Position numbers and translations under genes: made by a program
Notes under the pieces: model-generated
What the model was told of the DNA's origin: nothing
What the model saw: the letters and a program-made list of their open reading frames with translations, nothing else
Databases searched by the model: none
Assembly (NCBI GenBank): GCA_026686845.1
Contig: JAIVEN010000015.1
Location: forward strand, 24,967,501-25,031,500
From: Adenanthera pavonina
Taxonomy: Eukaryota; Streptophyta; Magnoliopsida; Fabales; Fabaceae
DNA: 64,000 nucleotides
Direction of reading: 5' to 3'
In this document: piece by piece, positions 34,637 to 46,111 of the stretch
Numbering within the stretch: position 1 is the stretch's first letter
How the letters are laid out: every line of letters starts with the position of its first letter

Positions 34637-36825
34637 TCATTTCTTCTTGGGCTTGGTCTTCTTGCTGTACGTCTTCCCTTTCCCAGATTGCTCAGCAGCA
34701 GCAGACTTTCCAGTTTGCTCAGTCTTCTCCCCCTTTTTGGCATCATCATGAAGGCCAACAAAATCAGCCGGAGGAGGGATCTGAGAGACAGGAATGGCTC
34801 GAAGTGGCATAGGAGCAAAAGGGATTTCTGGCTGGACTGGTGCAGGAGGCTCAGGACTTGGTTCATCATCATCATCATCAGAGACCTCAAGCAACTCTTG
34901 CATTGTCTGTCTGGAAAGAGCCAACTGAGCTCTTTGTTCCTCTGAAAGTCCATAGGTAGCAAGAGAAGGAGGAGCTGGTTCATTAGGAAGAAACATTTCT
35001 TCCAGCCTTCTCCTCTGAGCTTGCAGCAGAGCATTGTGAGCAATGGCTACATAATCAATAACAGGTACAATGCTTCTCTTTTCATTGCTCACACCTTCCT
35101 GCATAGAAGAGGTTGAAATGGCTGCAACCAGTCTTTCAACTTGCTCTGATTCTTGAATGGACAGAATTGAACCCTGAGCATCTTCTTGCATAGGCTCATG
35201 AGGACTGGTTTCTTGAAGTCCTTCTTCTTCCAATCCATAGTCCAAGGGTGGACCAGGACTTGGTGTCCTCATTGCACCAGCACCATCTATATCATCATCA
35301 TGGTCAGAGGAGGCAATCTCGAATGGGCTAGGAGGTTCAGGAGTTGGAGATTGGACAGGCACAGAGGACCCTAGCTGAGGTGGAGCTGAAGTGGCAGGGA
35401 TTGCACTTCTGATCTCTTCATAAGCATCAGCCACCACCTTCATGTTTACAGCCAACTGATGGATCTGATCTTGCAGATGAGCAAATTTGGCATTTTGCTC
35501 ATCCCGGATGCTGAGAATGAGTGTAGACAAACTGTCATACAACTCAGTGATCTTGGATGGCTTGGCCCGTGAGGAGGGAGTGGAAGGAATATGAGTAGGC
35601 TTGGATGGAGATGGGATTGGCTGAGAAGGCTGAGGTACAGTTCTGCCAGGAGCCTCAGAAGTACCCTCTTGCTGTAGGGAGGCACCTTCAACAAAGAATA
35701 GATCTTCGGTTCTTCCTGCTCCCTTTCCAACCCATCTTCCTTCATCCTTTTCAATGCCCATTCTTTACAGTTCTTCCTCCTTGAAGATTTCGGCTTGCCC
35801 TTCCCCTTCTCAAGATGTTGAATTCTGGTATACTGCAGAATTATGGAAATGATAGCAGCATAGGGGAGTGTGGAATCCTTCCTCTGATCTCTTACCTTGA
35901 TCATGCGTTGGAGAATGATGTGTCCCATATTAATTAGTTTCCCACGCATGATTGCAGCCATGACATGTGCCTCTGCCCTTGTTATCAGATTGAAGCTGCC
36001 TCCTTTGTTGAATATGATCTTGGACACTATGTAGTGCAGGATCCTCACTTGAACACTGAGGTCTGTGGGCTTCAATATGTTTATTGATGGCCAATTTTCC
36101 CTCCTTCTAAACAATGTGCTCAGAATAGTACTCTCCTTGTAGTTCAGAAAGAGGCCACCTTCTTCATCAGCAGTTTCTGCCTCATCCATGTACCCAGAGG
36201 CAGTGGTGTCAATCTTGAGTCCATCTTGCCCAGGGATCTCCAGCACCTCATGGAATGTCTCATCAGCAAGCCAAATGGTCCTAGACCTTAGATTGACTGC
36301 CCACTTCTTCTTCTTGCTATAGTACTTCAAGGAAGCATACCATGTCTTCACTACCTTATCGTCATACCTCTCCAGTATTTCAAATAGATTCTTGTATCTT
36401 AACAACCATATCCCAGCATCAAAGTTGTTAGAGATCAAAAACTCTTCCAAGTTTACACAATGTGGCTTGATTACCTTTTTGTTGGCAAACTTGGTCGAAT
36501 ATTCTTCTTGAATCTGAGGAGTGCTCCATAATGGTTGTGTGGTAAGTTGATATTCTCTTGATTGAGTACTGAAGGACGAAGTTGAAGCAACAGCAGCTGC
36601 TTCTGAAGTAACTGGAACTGAAGGTTCTGCATTTTTTGGAGAGGAGGGTCCAGCTTTCTGAGAATCTACTTTGGATGTAGTCTTTTGGCGTTTGGAAGGT
36701 GTTGCCTTGCTGGATTCGGCATTTCTCTTTGATTTCTCTCCTTCCTTCGAGGCATATTGTGATTTAACATTCCTCTTTGGTTGGGCCTCTCCTTTCCCAG
36801 CTTCAGGATTTTTCACTCTAGCCAT
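34637..36825 (-). pseudogene. SIRE-C ORF3: third ORF after pol, plant-transposon-protein-like
   Basis: Starts MARVKNPEAGKGEAQPKRNV. Residues 1-100 are basic and Ser/Lys rich (KATPSKRQKTT, possible nuclear signal). Residues about 118-340 are a folded domain with ISNNFDAGIWLLRYKNLFEI, KTWYASLKYYSKKKKW, FHEVLEIPGQDGL and ILHYIVSKIIFNKGGSFNLI. I judge this similar to the 'putative plant transposon protein' (Transposase_32-like) families. Then come a Pro/Ser-rich linker, a coiled coil (KITELYDSLSTLILSIRDEQ onward) and an acidic Pro-rich tail ending in KTKPKKK. No membrane segment is evident, unlike classical env-like ORFs. Relative to SIRE-B it has a 4-base loss near 35795 and a nearby stop, splitting it into 459- and 374-codon frames that overlap. 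Confidence 0.8.
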
Positions 36826-37809
36826 TTCTTCGGATGAATGTTGCAGAATGTGGCTTAGAATTGGTTTATAGGATGCGAAAGGAAGTTTAATCAGTGGGAA
36901 ATGATGGTTTTTGGGCAGGATTAAAGAGAATTGAAGAGAGGATCAGAACAAACTCAGAGGAGTTAAGAATAGGGTTGCGTCTGTTCCTTGGAAAACCGTC
37001 AGTTTTAATGTAAGTAATCGTCTGACAGACTAATTTTGAGAGGTCAAAATTCGAACTTCGGGCAGTTACAAGTTAAACCGTTCAGCAAAGCTTACTGACA
37101 GATGAATTTTCTTCTGAAAGTTCATCTGACAGTGGCTTGGATCAAGCAATACAAGTATAACAGACGAATTTTATTCAAACAAAGTTCGAATGTTGAAGAG
37201 AAAACAATAGGCAACAACCAAAACAACAACCTATAGATGAATTAAGCATGCAGAACTTCATCTTTCAAGCATTCAACATGAAGAACATGATTCAACAAAC
37301 GAATTTTGAACTGAAAATTCAAATTTTTCAACTTTTGTAAAGGTTGTCCAACATTCATATGTTAAGAAGTGATAATTCGTATAACAGTGATGGACAAACA
37401 TGACTTGGAAATTTTTGTTTTTGAAAATTCGAACTTCCAAGATTCAACAGACGAATTTTGAGGCATTACCAAGAACTGTTCCAAAGCATAACATGTCGAA
37501 GTTCGTCTATTGGTCAACTAAAATTCGAATGTTGACCACGTTGACCAGTTCAAAAACACAGTTTATGAAGCAAAATACGTCTAACACACATTTAAAAATA
37601 CGAATATCATCTTTAAAAACTTACAGAATGGATCCAGAACTTAGGATTTTCGTCATTTACTTCACTTTCTGGTTGTTCCATTCTGGTGTGCTCCAATCTT
37701 TAGGTTTATTGCCATTGAATCTTGTGAGGAGCACCTGCAACTTAAATTAAACATACTCCGATGCTAAAGTTAGAATTATCCTTTGAAAACAAGATTGCAC
37801 GAGAATAAC
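36826..37809 (-). other. SIRE-C spacer between pol and ORF3 with the palindrome array
   Basis: About 1 kb with no coding signal but repeated AAATTCGAA, CAGACGAATTTT and TTCGTCTG words in both orientations (for example 37020-37070 and 37100-37190, 37420-37540). The same word set fills the LTRs. It may act as the ORF3 promoter or leader. Confidence 0.6.
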
Positions 37810-40800
37810 TTATAGTTCATTGGGATTTACCATACCCAATTCTCTCCTGATTTTGCAATACCTGTCTTCTGATAGAGGTTTTATGAGTATATCAGCAACT
37901 TGATCCTCTATTGGGATGTACTCCAGCTTAACTTCTCCTTTCAGAACGTGATCCCTTATGAAGTGGTGCCTAACTTCAATATGTTTCGTTCTTGAATGCA
38001 TGACAGGATTCTTTGTGATATTTATGACACTTTGGTTGTCACACATGATTGTTATCTCTTTCATTTTAACCTCAAGATCTTCAAGCTGCTGCTTCATCCA
38101 GATGACTTGGGCACAACAGCTTCTAGCTGCAACATACTCAGCTTCTGCAGTGGATAGGGCCACACTGTTTTGCTTTTTGCTGAACCATGAAACTAGGGAT
38201 CCTCCAAGAAACTGACAAGTTCCACTTGTGCTTTTTCTGTCAGTTTTGGATCCTGCTAAATCAGCATCAGTGTATCCTTTGAGATCTTCTCCATTGCCTT
38301 TTGGATACCAAAGACCCATCTGTGATGTTCCAATAAGATATCTGAAAATTCTTTTCACAGCTATTGCATGGGTCTCTTTGGGGCATGATTGGAACCTTGC
38401 ACACATACAGACACTGAACATAATGTCAGGTCTGCTGGCAGTTAAGTATAGCAGGGATCTAATCATTCTTCTGTACTGACTAATGTCAAACATCTTCCCA
38501 TTCTCATCCATGTCCAGTTTAGTTGCAATAGCCATAGGTGTTCCCATTGGCTTGGCATTCTCCATTCCAAACTTCTTTAGCAGCTCCTTTAGATACTTGG
38601 ATTGACTGAGAAAGATACCATCATCAAGCTGTCTGATTTGCAGTCCAAGGAAGAAGTTGAGTTCACCCATCATGGACATCTCGAATTCTCCCTGCATTAA
38701 CTCAGAGAATTTCTTGCAAAGAGCTTCATTAGTAGCACCGAAAATAATATTATCAACATAGATTTGAACAATTAGTAAATCTTTATTTTCTTTCTTAGTG
38801 AATAAAGTTGTGTCAACTTTGCCTCTATTGAACCCCTTTTCAGTTAGAAAATTGCTCAGTCTCTAATACCATGCTCTAGGGGCTTGTTTTAAACCATAAA
38901 GAGCTTTCTTCTGTTTATAAACATGGTTTGGTTTTGTAGAATCCTCAAAACCTGGAGGCTGATCTACATAAATCTCTTCCATGATATATCCATTTAGAAA
39001 TGCACTCTTTACATCCATTTGATACAATAAAATATTTTTCATGCATGCATATGCTAGCAGTATTCTTATAGCTTCTAATCTAGCTACTGGTGCAAAGGTT
39101 TCTTCAAAATCAATACATTCCTCTTGATTATAACCTTTAGCAACTAATCTAGCTTTATTTCTGATTATTGTTCCAGATTCATCAAGTTTATTTCTGAAAA
39201 CCCATTTGGTACCAATGACAGGATGATTTTTGGGCCTAGGCACTAAATCCCAAACTTGATTTCTTTCAAACTGATTTAGTTCATCTTGTATAGCTAAAAT
39301 CTAGTAATCATCAGTTAAGGCTTCTTCAGCACATTTGGGCTCCATTTGTGAAATGAAAGCACAGTTAGCATTTTGTCCCTTAATTGTTTTCTGGTTTTGA
39401 CTTTCTCTTGAACATCCCCTATCACTTGATCAACAGGATGATTCCTTTGATATCTCTAAGCTCTAGGGAGTTCTTGAGATGTTTCTTCATTATTTTCTTC
39501 ATCAAACTCTTTCTCCTGGATATCTTCCTCTATGTTAATAGATTCAGATATCTTTGGAGGCTCAGTTTTACTTTTATCAGAAATGCCCAGTTTTTCAAAA
39601 TTGAAAGCAAGATCATCCTCATTGGTAACATGTTTTGAAACAGTTTCATTTTCAATGAAAACCACATGCACAGATCCTTCTACCACATTTGATCTTTAAA
39701 TATAAACTCTATAAGCCTTACTCCTACTAGAATAGCCCAGAAATATACCTTCATCGGATTTGGCATCAAACTTACCCAGATTTTCTTTCCCATTGTTGTG
39801 AACGAAGCATTTGCATCCGAACACATGGAGATGGGACAGATTTGGCTTTCTTCCCTTGTACAACTCGTATAGAGTCTTCCCAAGGATTAGTCTGATGTAG
39901 GCTCTGTTTATGATGTAGCTTGCCGTATTCACTGCATCAGCCTAAAACACTTGAGAGAGTTCCTTCTCATTCAACATAGCTCTGGCCATCTCTCCAATAG
40001 TTCTGTTCTTCCTTTCTACTACCCCATTCTGTTGAGGGGTCCTTGGAGCTGAGAAGTTGTGGTCAATTCCATGCTCATTGCAGTACTCCAGGAAGTATGC
40101 ATTTTCAAACTCTCCTCCATGGTCTGACCTAATAGACACAATAGAAATACCTTTCTCATTTTGCACTTTCTTGGCTAAGGTTACAAATGCATCAAAGGTA
40201 TCACTTTTAGAGGATAGAAATAATGCCCAAGTGAATCTAGAATAATCATCTACAATTACAAGCACATATAGATTGCCACCAAGACTTTTCACCCTAGATG
40301 GTCCAATTAAGTCCATATGCAGCAATTCAAGTGGCCTAGTTGTGGTAACTACATTTTTAGATTTAAAAGATGATTTAGTTTTGTTTCCCTCTTATGCAAG
40401 CATCACATTCTTTGTCCTTTTCAAAAGATATTTTTGGCAGGCCAGTTCCTAGCTCATTTTTAACCAGTTTAGACAATTGATTCATGTTAACATGAGCTAA
40501 TCTCCTATGCCATAACTAACTATCATTATCCTGACTAATTAAACACATAGAATCCAAGGGAGGAAGTTCATCAAGGTCAATGGTATAACAGTTACCATCC
40601 CTTTAAGCTTTGAGGATTACTTTGTGATCACTTTTTCTGATGACCAGGAAAAACTTTGAGTCAAACAACACCCAATTTCCTTTATCACAGGTCTGATTCA
40701 CACTCAGTAAATTGTGGTTGAGGCCAATCACAAACAGCACCTCTTCAATGGATGTTTCCAGATTTTTGCCCACAATGCCAATACCAACAACTTTGCCATA

Positions 40801-40941
40801 TTGATCTCCTCCAAAGGTCACCTTTTCTCCTTTCTTGTCTCTAAGGGTGATGAACTTCTCCTTGTCACCAGTCATGTGACTTGAGTAGGCACTGTCCATA
40901 TACCATTTGTTGCTCTTCTTAGCTTTGAGACAGACCTGCAA
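37810..40941 (-). pseudogene. SIRE-C pol: protease, integrase, RT, RNase H
   Basis: Protease (40941-40603): WYMDSAYSSHMTGDKEKF, with Ala where copia proteases usually have Gly. Integrase (40325-39942): LHMDLIGPSRV, IRSDHGGEFEN and PQQNGVVERKNRT, so all three catalytic residues are present. RT (39243-38863): VIGTKWVFRNKLDESG, LLYQMDVKSAFLNGY and ALYGLKQAPRAWY, then a stop. The catalytic motif reads YVDNIIFG, Asn at 38749-38751 instead of the second Asp. The RT end and RNase H (38697-37810) are open to GMVNPNEL, with GYTDADLAGSKTDRKSTSGT and STAEAEYVAARSCCAQVIW. Several single stops lie between these blocks. Confidence 0.94.
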
Positions 40942-40949
40942 AACAATAT

Positions 40950-42744
40950 TTATATTTTCCTTTTAGGTACCCAAATTTGCTTGGGTCCTTTTTGGTAAGT
41001 AGATTTTTCCCTAGATGCAGATGCAACTTTGGGAACCCATTCAACTTTCCTGCCAAGTCCATTTTTCTTCAAAGCACAAGAACTGGAAATATGTCCCTTT
41101 TTGTTACAGAAATGACGGGTAGTGAAGGGACTGCTAGATTAAGAAGCAGGAAGAAAACAATGCAGATAATACTTTTGTCTTGCATGCTTTGGTTAATTAT
41201 ATGTTTCAATGCGATATGACATGTGATCTTTCTTTCTGTTGCTCTCAGCATGCACAAATTGTCTTATGTATGCATTCTGGTTTTCCTTCCTAATCTTTTC
41301 CTTGACAGCACATGGATCATAGTCAAGACCAGCTTTTCCTTGTGATATTCTTTGGCTCCCCATCAAGGCAAACAACATATCTTTACCTCTAGTGAGCCTA
41401 GACATGCTTTTTACTAAGTAATCATTAGTTTAGTTTAATGCATGAAATACAGCAAACAGATTCAGCAGTAGGTAGAGAGGTAATTTTAGAAATGTTGCTT
41501 TGAGATTCCAGTTTATTAATTTTTCTTTTTGCTAGTTTTAGTTCTTTAGCAACTTTAATAAACTCATCATAAAGCTCATGAAATGCATTAAGTAACTCAG
41601 GATGGGAAGGTTCAGATTCATATACCTCTTCTTCCTGATCATTGCTGCATGAGGGTTCGGCTTCTTCAGAAGCAAGTGCCATCAGGCAGATGTTGACAAT
41701 CTTATCCTCATCCTCTTCCTCCTCATTTGAGCTGTTGCCCCATATTGATGAGATGTAGGCTTTCTTCTTCTTCCCTTTGTCAGCAACTCTTTTATCTTTT
41801 TCTTGCTTTTTGAGGAATTGAGGACAATCCCATTTGATGTGTTCCTTCTTCTTGCATTCATAGCAAGTCACAGGCTCTTTTGCCTCTTTCTTGCTTTCAC
41901 CAGCTGCTCCCTTCTTGAAGAATCTCTTATCCTTCTTCTTGCTGTAGAATCTTCCGAATTTTCTGACCATCATAGCCAGAGTTTCCTCATCAAGCTCATC
42001 TCCTTCGTCAGATTCTTCTTCCTTTTCATCAGCAGCTTTGAGGGCAAGGCCTTTCTTCTTTCTGTCCAACCCAGCTTCCTTGAGAGCTTTGATTTTTCCT
42101 TCATATTCCTCAAGGCTGCCGAAGAGAGCTGTGACAGAGGCCATTAATTCTCCTCTGGCTTCCTCTATTGCTGTAACCTTAGGCTGCCATTCCAGAGGGA
42201 GAGCTCTGAGTATCTTTCTTACTTTTTCAAATTAAGTGTACTCTTTTCCCAAGCTCTTCAATTGATTCACAATGAGAGTGAATCTCTTTTGCAGCTCCTT
42301 TACAGTTTCTCCTTCAGTCATTCTGAAGCTTTCATACTCTCTAATGCATGTGTTTAGTATGTTCTCCCTGACCCCAGTTGTTCCTTTATGTGCAATCTGC
42401 AGGGTGTCCCACATTCCTTTAGCAGTGGAGCATTGTGAGACTCTGTAGAATTCATCTTGGTTCAGGGCACTGACTAAACAATGCTTTGCCTTGAAATTTA
42501 GCAGGACTCTCCTTCTGTCTTCTTCATTCCACTCTGCTTCTAGCTTCTCTTTGTATCTTCCATCATCTATCAAGGTCATTGGGACGAAATCTCCTTTCTC
42601 AATGACTGACCAGATATCAAGATCAATTGACTGGAGATAGATTTGCATCCTCATCTTCCAGTACCCATAGTGTTCTCCACTGAAGCCAGGTGGTCTATTT
42701 GTGTTGTTCCCTTCTGGTAGTATGCTTTCACCGAAGCCAGCCAT
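40950..42744 (-). pseudogene. SIRE-C gag (UBN2, zinc knuckles)
   Basis: Starts MAGFGESILPEGNNTNRPPG; an open extension upstream to 42798 is not gag-like. The UBN2 core includes YGYWKMRMQIYLQSIDLDIW and SALNQDEFYRVSQCSTAKGM. One stop falls near 42232, then a long open stretch (42144-41425) holds knuckle CYECKKKEHIKWDC and an acidic region. A later knuckle reads RHFCNKKGHISSSC, its first Cys replaced by Arg. It ends WVPKRKI. Two or three further stops lie in the last third. Confidence 0.93.
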
Positions 42745-42781
42745 TTTAATTCCCGGACTGTGAGATCCTTTGAATGGGAAT

Positions 42782-42797
42782 CCGGGCTCCGATACCA
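42782..42797 (-). other. SIRE-C primer-binding site
   Basis: TGGTATCGGAGCCCGG on the minus strand, two bases inside the 5' LTR end. Initiator Met tRNA type with one change (CAG to CGG). Confidence 0.88.
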
Positions 42798-42799
42798 CT

Positions 42800-44649
42800 T
42801 GTTAGCAAGGCTGACTTCCCAAGAGGGGGGGTGAATTGGGAAGATTGAAATTTTTCTACATAAAGTGAATGGGTGAAGAAAGTAAAGTGTAATAAAGCAA
42901 TGTATAAATAGAGTAAACTGAAAAGTAATAATAGAGAGAAGAACACTCAGTAATTTATCCTGGTTTGGTCTATCCACTTGACCTACGTCCAGTCCCCAAG
43001 ACACCTCTTGAGATTTTTCCACTATACAGCAAGAATTCAATGGGCTTCTTGCTAATGCCTCAGTACAACGAGTATGCTCTGTTTTCTGGAGCTTTCTCAC
43101 TCTCTCTAAGCACTTCTACAATGTGCTTCCCAAACCCCTTGTGATTTCCCCTCACAAGTAAATCTATCTTCCAGATGAAGAATAGATTGTTTACAAAGAT
43201 ATAACTCTCCTGAATAGAGTAGATATGAAGGTTAAAGTACAGATATTGAAGTTAGAGAGTAAAAGCTTTTGAGAAGAGAATTTGGCAGTAATTCAGTATA
43301 TACAAGTTTGATTCTTGTCCCACAACTTCAAATGATATTGTATTTATAGATTTAGGTCCCAACTATTCGTTAGAGACAAAATCTATCCGTTGGGGAAGTT
43401 ATCCAATGGTTACTTTGAAAAATTATCCGTTAACCAACCGCATTTAATGCTTCTGACATACTGAAATTCGAATTTTGGTTGGTCAACAGACGAATTTCGA
43501 AGGAACCGAAGGTTAAAGCTTCAAACATAAAAATACGAAGTTCGTCTGTTCACGAAGTGAAATTCGAATTTTGAAACTTGTACAATGTTTTCACGTTGTG
43601 ACATACGAATTTTCAAGAAGAAAGTTTTTCTGTTAAGTATGAACAGTGTTTTCAATTTTCTATAGTGCCCTCGAAATTTGAATTTTGGAAGCCCAAAATT
43701 CGTATGTTCCTAGTTCGTTCAAGAAGGCACAGTAGTTCACTTTCTTCAAAATTCAAACTTTGAAAGATTGAAGTTCGTCTGTCAGAGAGATTCTTTTCAG
43801 ACTAACTTCAACATTCGAAGTTTACAAAACCCTGTCATTCGTATGTCAATATTTCATTCCAACAGACTCACAACCTTAGCTTCTGAAATTCGAATTTTAA
43901 TGTTCAAAGTTCGTCTGTCAGAAAGCAGTTTTGAAACTTAAATTGTTCTTGATCTCAGATGAACATTAACATTGTTTCAGACGAATTTCTTCCATTTTCA
44001 TAAGTTGTGTTTTGTCTGAAATTCGAATTTTGAAGACTCAAAGTTCGTTTGTTTCAAAGAAGCTTCTTTCAGGCTTATATGAAAATTTGAATGTTGGAAA
44101 GCCAAAGTTCGTCTGTCAGATAGTATTTTTGAAGCTCAATTTCTTCTTGATTTCAGATGAACTTTAACATTGTTTCAAACAAATTTCTTTGGTTGTCACA
44201 AATTGCATTCAGTTTGAAATTCGAATTTTGAATACTTGAAGTTCGTCTGTCACTAAAGGCTTCTTTCAGACTCATATGGAAATTCGAACTTTGGAGAATC
44301 AAAATTCGTCTGACAGAGAGACATCTCTTCAGACTTGTTCAGTTTTAGCTCGAAATTCGAATTTCCAAAGGCAAAGTTCGAATTTCCCATCTGACAGTTT
44401 AGTTTAAACTTCTCAAACTTCGTCTATTTGTGGGTGTTTTTCAAATGAGTCATAAAATCAAGGTTTAAAAACATCTTTTCTTCAAATCAAAAACTTTTAC
44501 CCATTCATAACTAAAGTTAAAGATCCTACAATAGATCTAGCAGCAATTACTTAGAAATTCTTCACTTGAAACACTTTGGGCTCCTTTGATATCTTCAATC
44601 CAAGCTCTTGAGAGTTGATTTGGAATCATCAAAACTTCTTGATTCATCA
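42800..44649 (-). repeat. SIRE-C 5' LTR
   Basis: 1850 bp, matching 32473-34320. Many of the differences in the palindrome-array half fall at CG sites inside TTCGAA-like words (C/T or G/A). TATA box at 43341-43348. Confidence 0.95.
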
Positions 44650-44654
44650 CAAAG

Positions 44655-45121
44655 GATACACTGATGCCGACTTTGTAGGAACCAAAACTGACAGAAAAAG
44701 CACAAGTGGAACATGTCAATTTCTTGGAGGATCTTTAGTCTCATGGTTTAGCAAGAAGCAAAATAGTGTGGCCTTATCCACGACAGAATCTGAATATGTT
44801 GCTGCTAGAAGCTGTTATGCCCAAATCATCTAGAAAAAACAACAACTTGAAGATCTTGAGATTGAGATGAATGAAATACCAATAATATGTGACAACCAAA
44901 GTGCCATTAACATCACAAAGAATCTTGTCATGCATTTAAGGACAAAACATATTGAAGTTAGGCACCACTTCATAAGGGATCATGTTCTGAAAGGAGAAAT
45001 CAGATTAGAATACATCCCAATAGAAGATCAAGTTGCTGACATCTTGACAAAGCCTCTTTCAGAAGATAAGCATTGCAAAATCAGAAGAGAATTGGGTATG
45101 GTAAATCCCAATGAACTGTAA
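44655..45121 (+). pseudogene. SIRE-B pol, last part: RNase H
   Basis: Resumes exactly where 32472 broke off (...EDIK then GYTDADFVGTKTDRKSTSGT). It has STTESEYVAARSCYAQII, a TAG where SIRE-C has Trp, then HIEVRHHFIRDHVLKGEI and ILTKPLSEDKHC, ending GMVNPNEL. The join with the left half proves the insertion point and its CAAAG duplication. Confidence 0.93.
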
Positions 45122-46111
45122 GTAAATCCTTGTGTAAATATATTTTTAGAATTTTAGACAATGATTTAATTCTAACTTTAGCATCGGAGTAAGTTTAATT
45201 TAAGTTGCAGGTGCTCCTCATAATGGCAATAAATCTGAAAAATGGAGCACTCCAGAATGGAACAATCAAAAAGTGAAAAAGAAAGCCAAAAATCTGAGTT
45301 TCTAGATCCATTCTGTAAGTTTATAAAGTTAAAATTCACATTTCAGATGTGTATTAGACAAATTTCATTGATAAATTGTGTTTTAGAACAAGTCAGCATG
45401 CTTAACATTTGAATTTAGATGCCCATCAGACGAACTTCAGCTTGCTTTGCATTGTAACAGTTCTCGGTAGTCCTTCGAAATTCGTCTGTCGGTATGTGAA
45501 AATTCAAATTTTCAAAAATAAAGTTCTAATATTATCTTTGTCCAACATGAAGATTGTACGAATTTCCACTTCTCAAAATTCGCATGTTGGAAACTCTTTA
45601 CAAAATGTTGAAATTCAAATTTCAGATTCAAAATTCATCTGTTGAAACATGCTCACATTATTGAATCTCTGAAAGACGAATTTTCATAACTATAATTCGT
45701 ATGTTGCTTGTTGTATTGATAATTGCTTGTTACCTGTTCTTCGAAATTCGAACTTTGTTGAAACAAAGTTTGTCTGTTCATCTTTTGCTGCTTGTTCCAA
45801 GCCTCTGTTAGACAAACTTCCAGGAGAAAATTCATTTGTCAGTAAGCTTTACTGAAAGGGGATAACTTGTAACTGCTTGAATTTCAAATTTTGACCCCTC
45901 AAAATTCGTCTGTTCTGCGGTTACACACATTAAAACCAACGGTTATCCTCTGAACAGACGCAACCCTATTCATCTCTCTCGTGGGTCTGTTCAAATTCTC
46001 TCATCAATACCCTTTAATTCTGATCGTAAATCTTCATCTTCCACCAATTAAACTTCTCTTTGCACCTATAAACACATTTCATGCTTCATTCTGAATCATT
46101 CAACCACGAAA
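45122..46111 (+). other. SIRE-B spacer between pol and ORF3 with the palindrome array
   Basis: Non-coding. Repeated GAAATTCGTCTG, AAATTCAAATTT and CAGACGAAC words in both orientations from about 45400 to 45920. It corresponds to 36826-37809 of SIRE-C. CTATAAACACA at 46067 may be a TATA box upstream of ORF3. Confidence 0.6.

Larger units (their letters stand above)
32473..44649 (-). mobile_element. SIRE-C: younger antisense Sirevirus nested in SIRE-B pol
   Basis: 12,177 bp on the minus strand. LTRs 42800-44649 (5') and 32473-34320 (3') are about 98% identical by eye over 540 bases. Its perfect target duplication CAAAG (32468-32472, 44650-44654) lies inside the SIRE-B RNase H. Order on its own strand: LTR, primer site, gag, protease, integrase, RT, RNase H, spacer, ORF3, polypurine tract, LTR. 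LTR ends on its own strand are TGATGAATCAAG...CTAACA. Coding parts are better kept than in SIRE-B but still broken. Confidence 0.96.

Noticed and set aside
34633..35043. 136-codon Leu/Ser-rich ORF on the minus strand
   Set aside because: It is a frame shadow of the ORF3 tail. The ORF3 frame alone is matched by SIRE-B.
35446..35761. Overlap of two ORF3 frames in SIRE-C as a possible programmed frameshift
   Set aside because: The SIRE-B copy reads through the same place in one frame. SIRE-C differs by a 4-base loss and a nearby stop, so this is decay.
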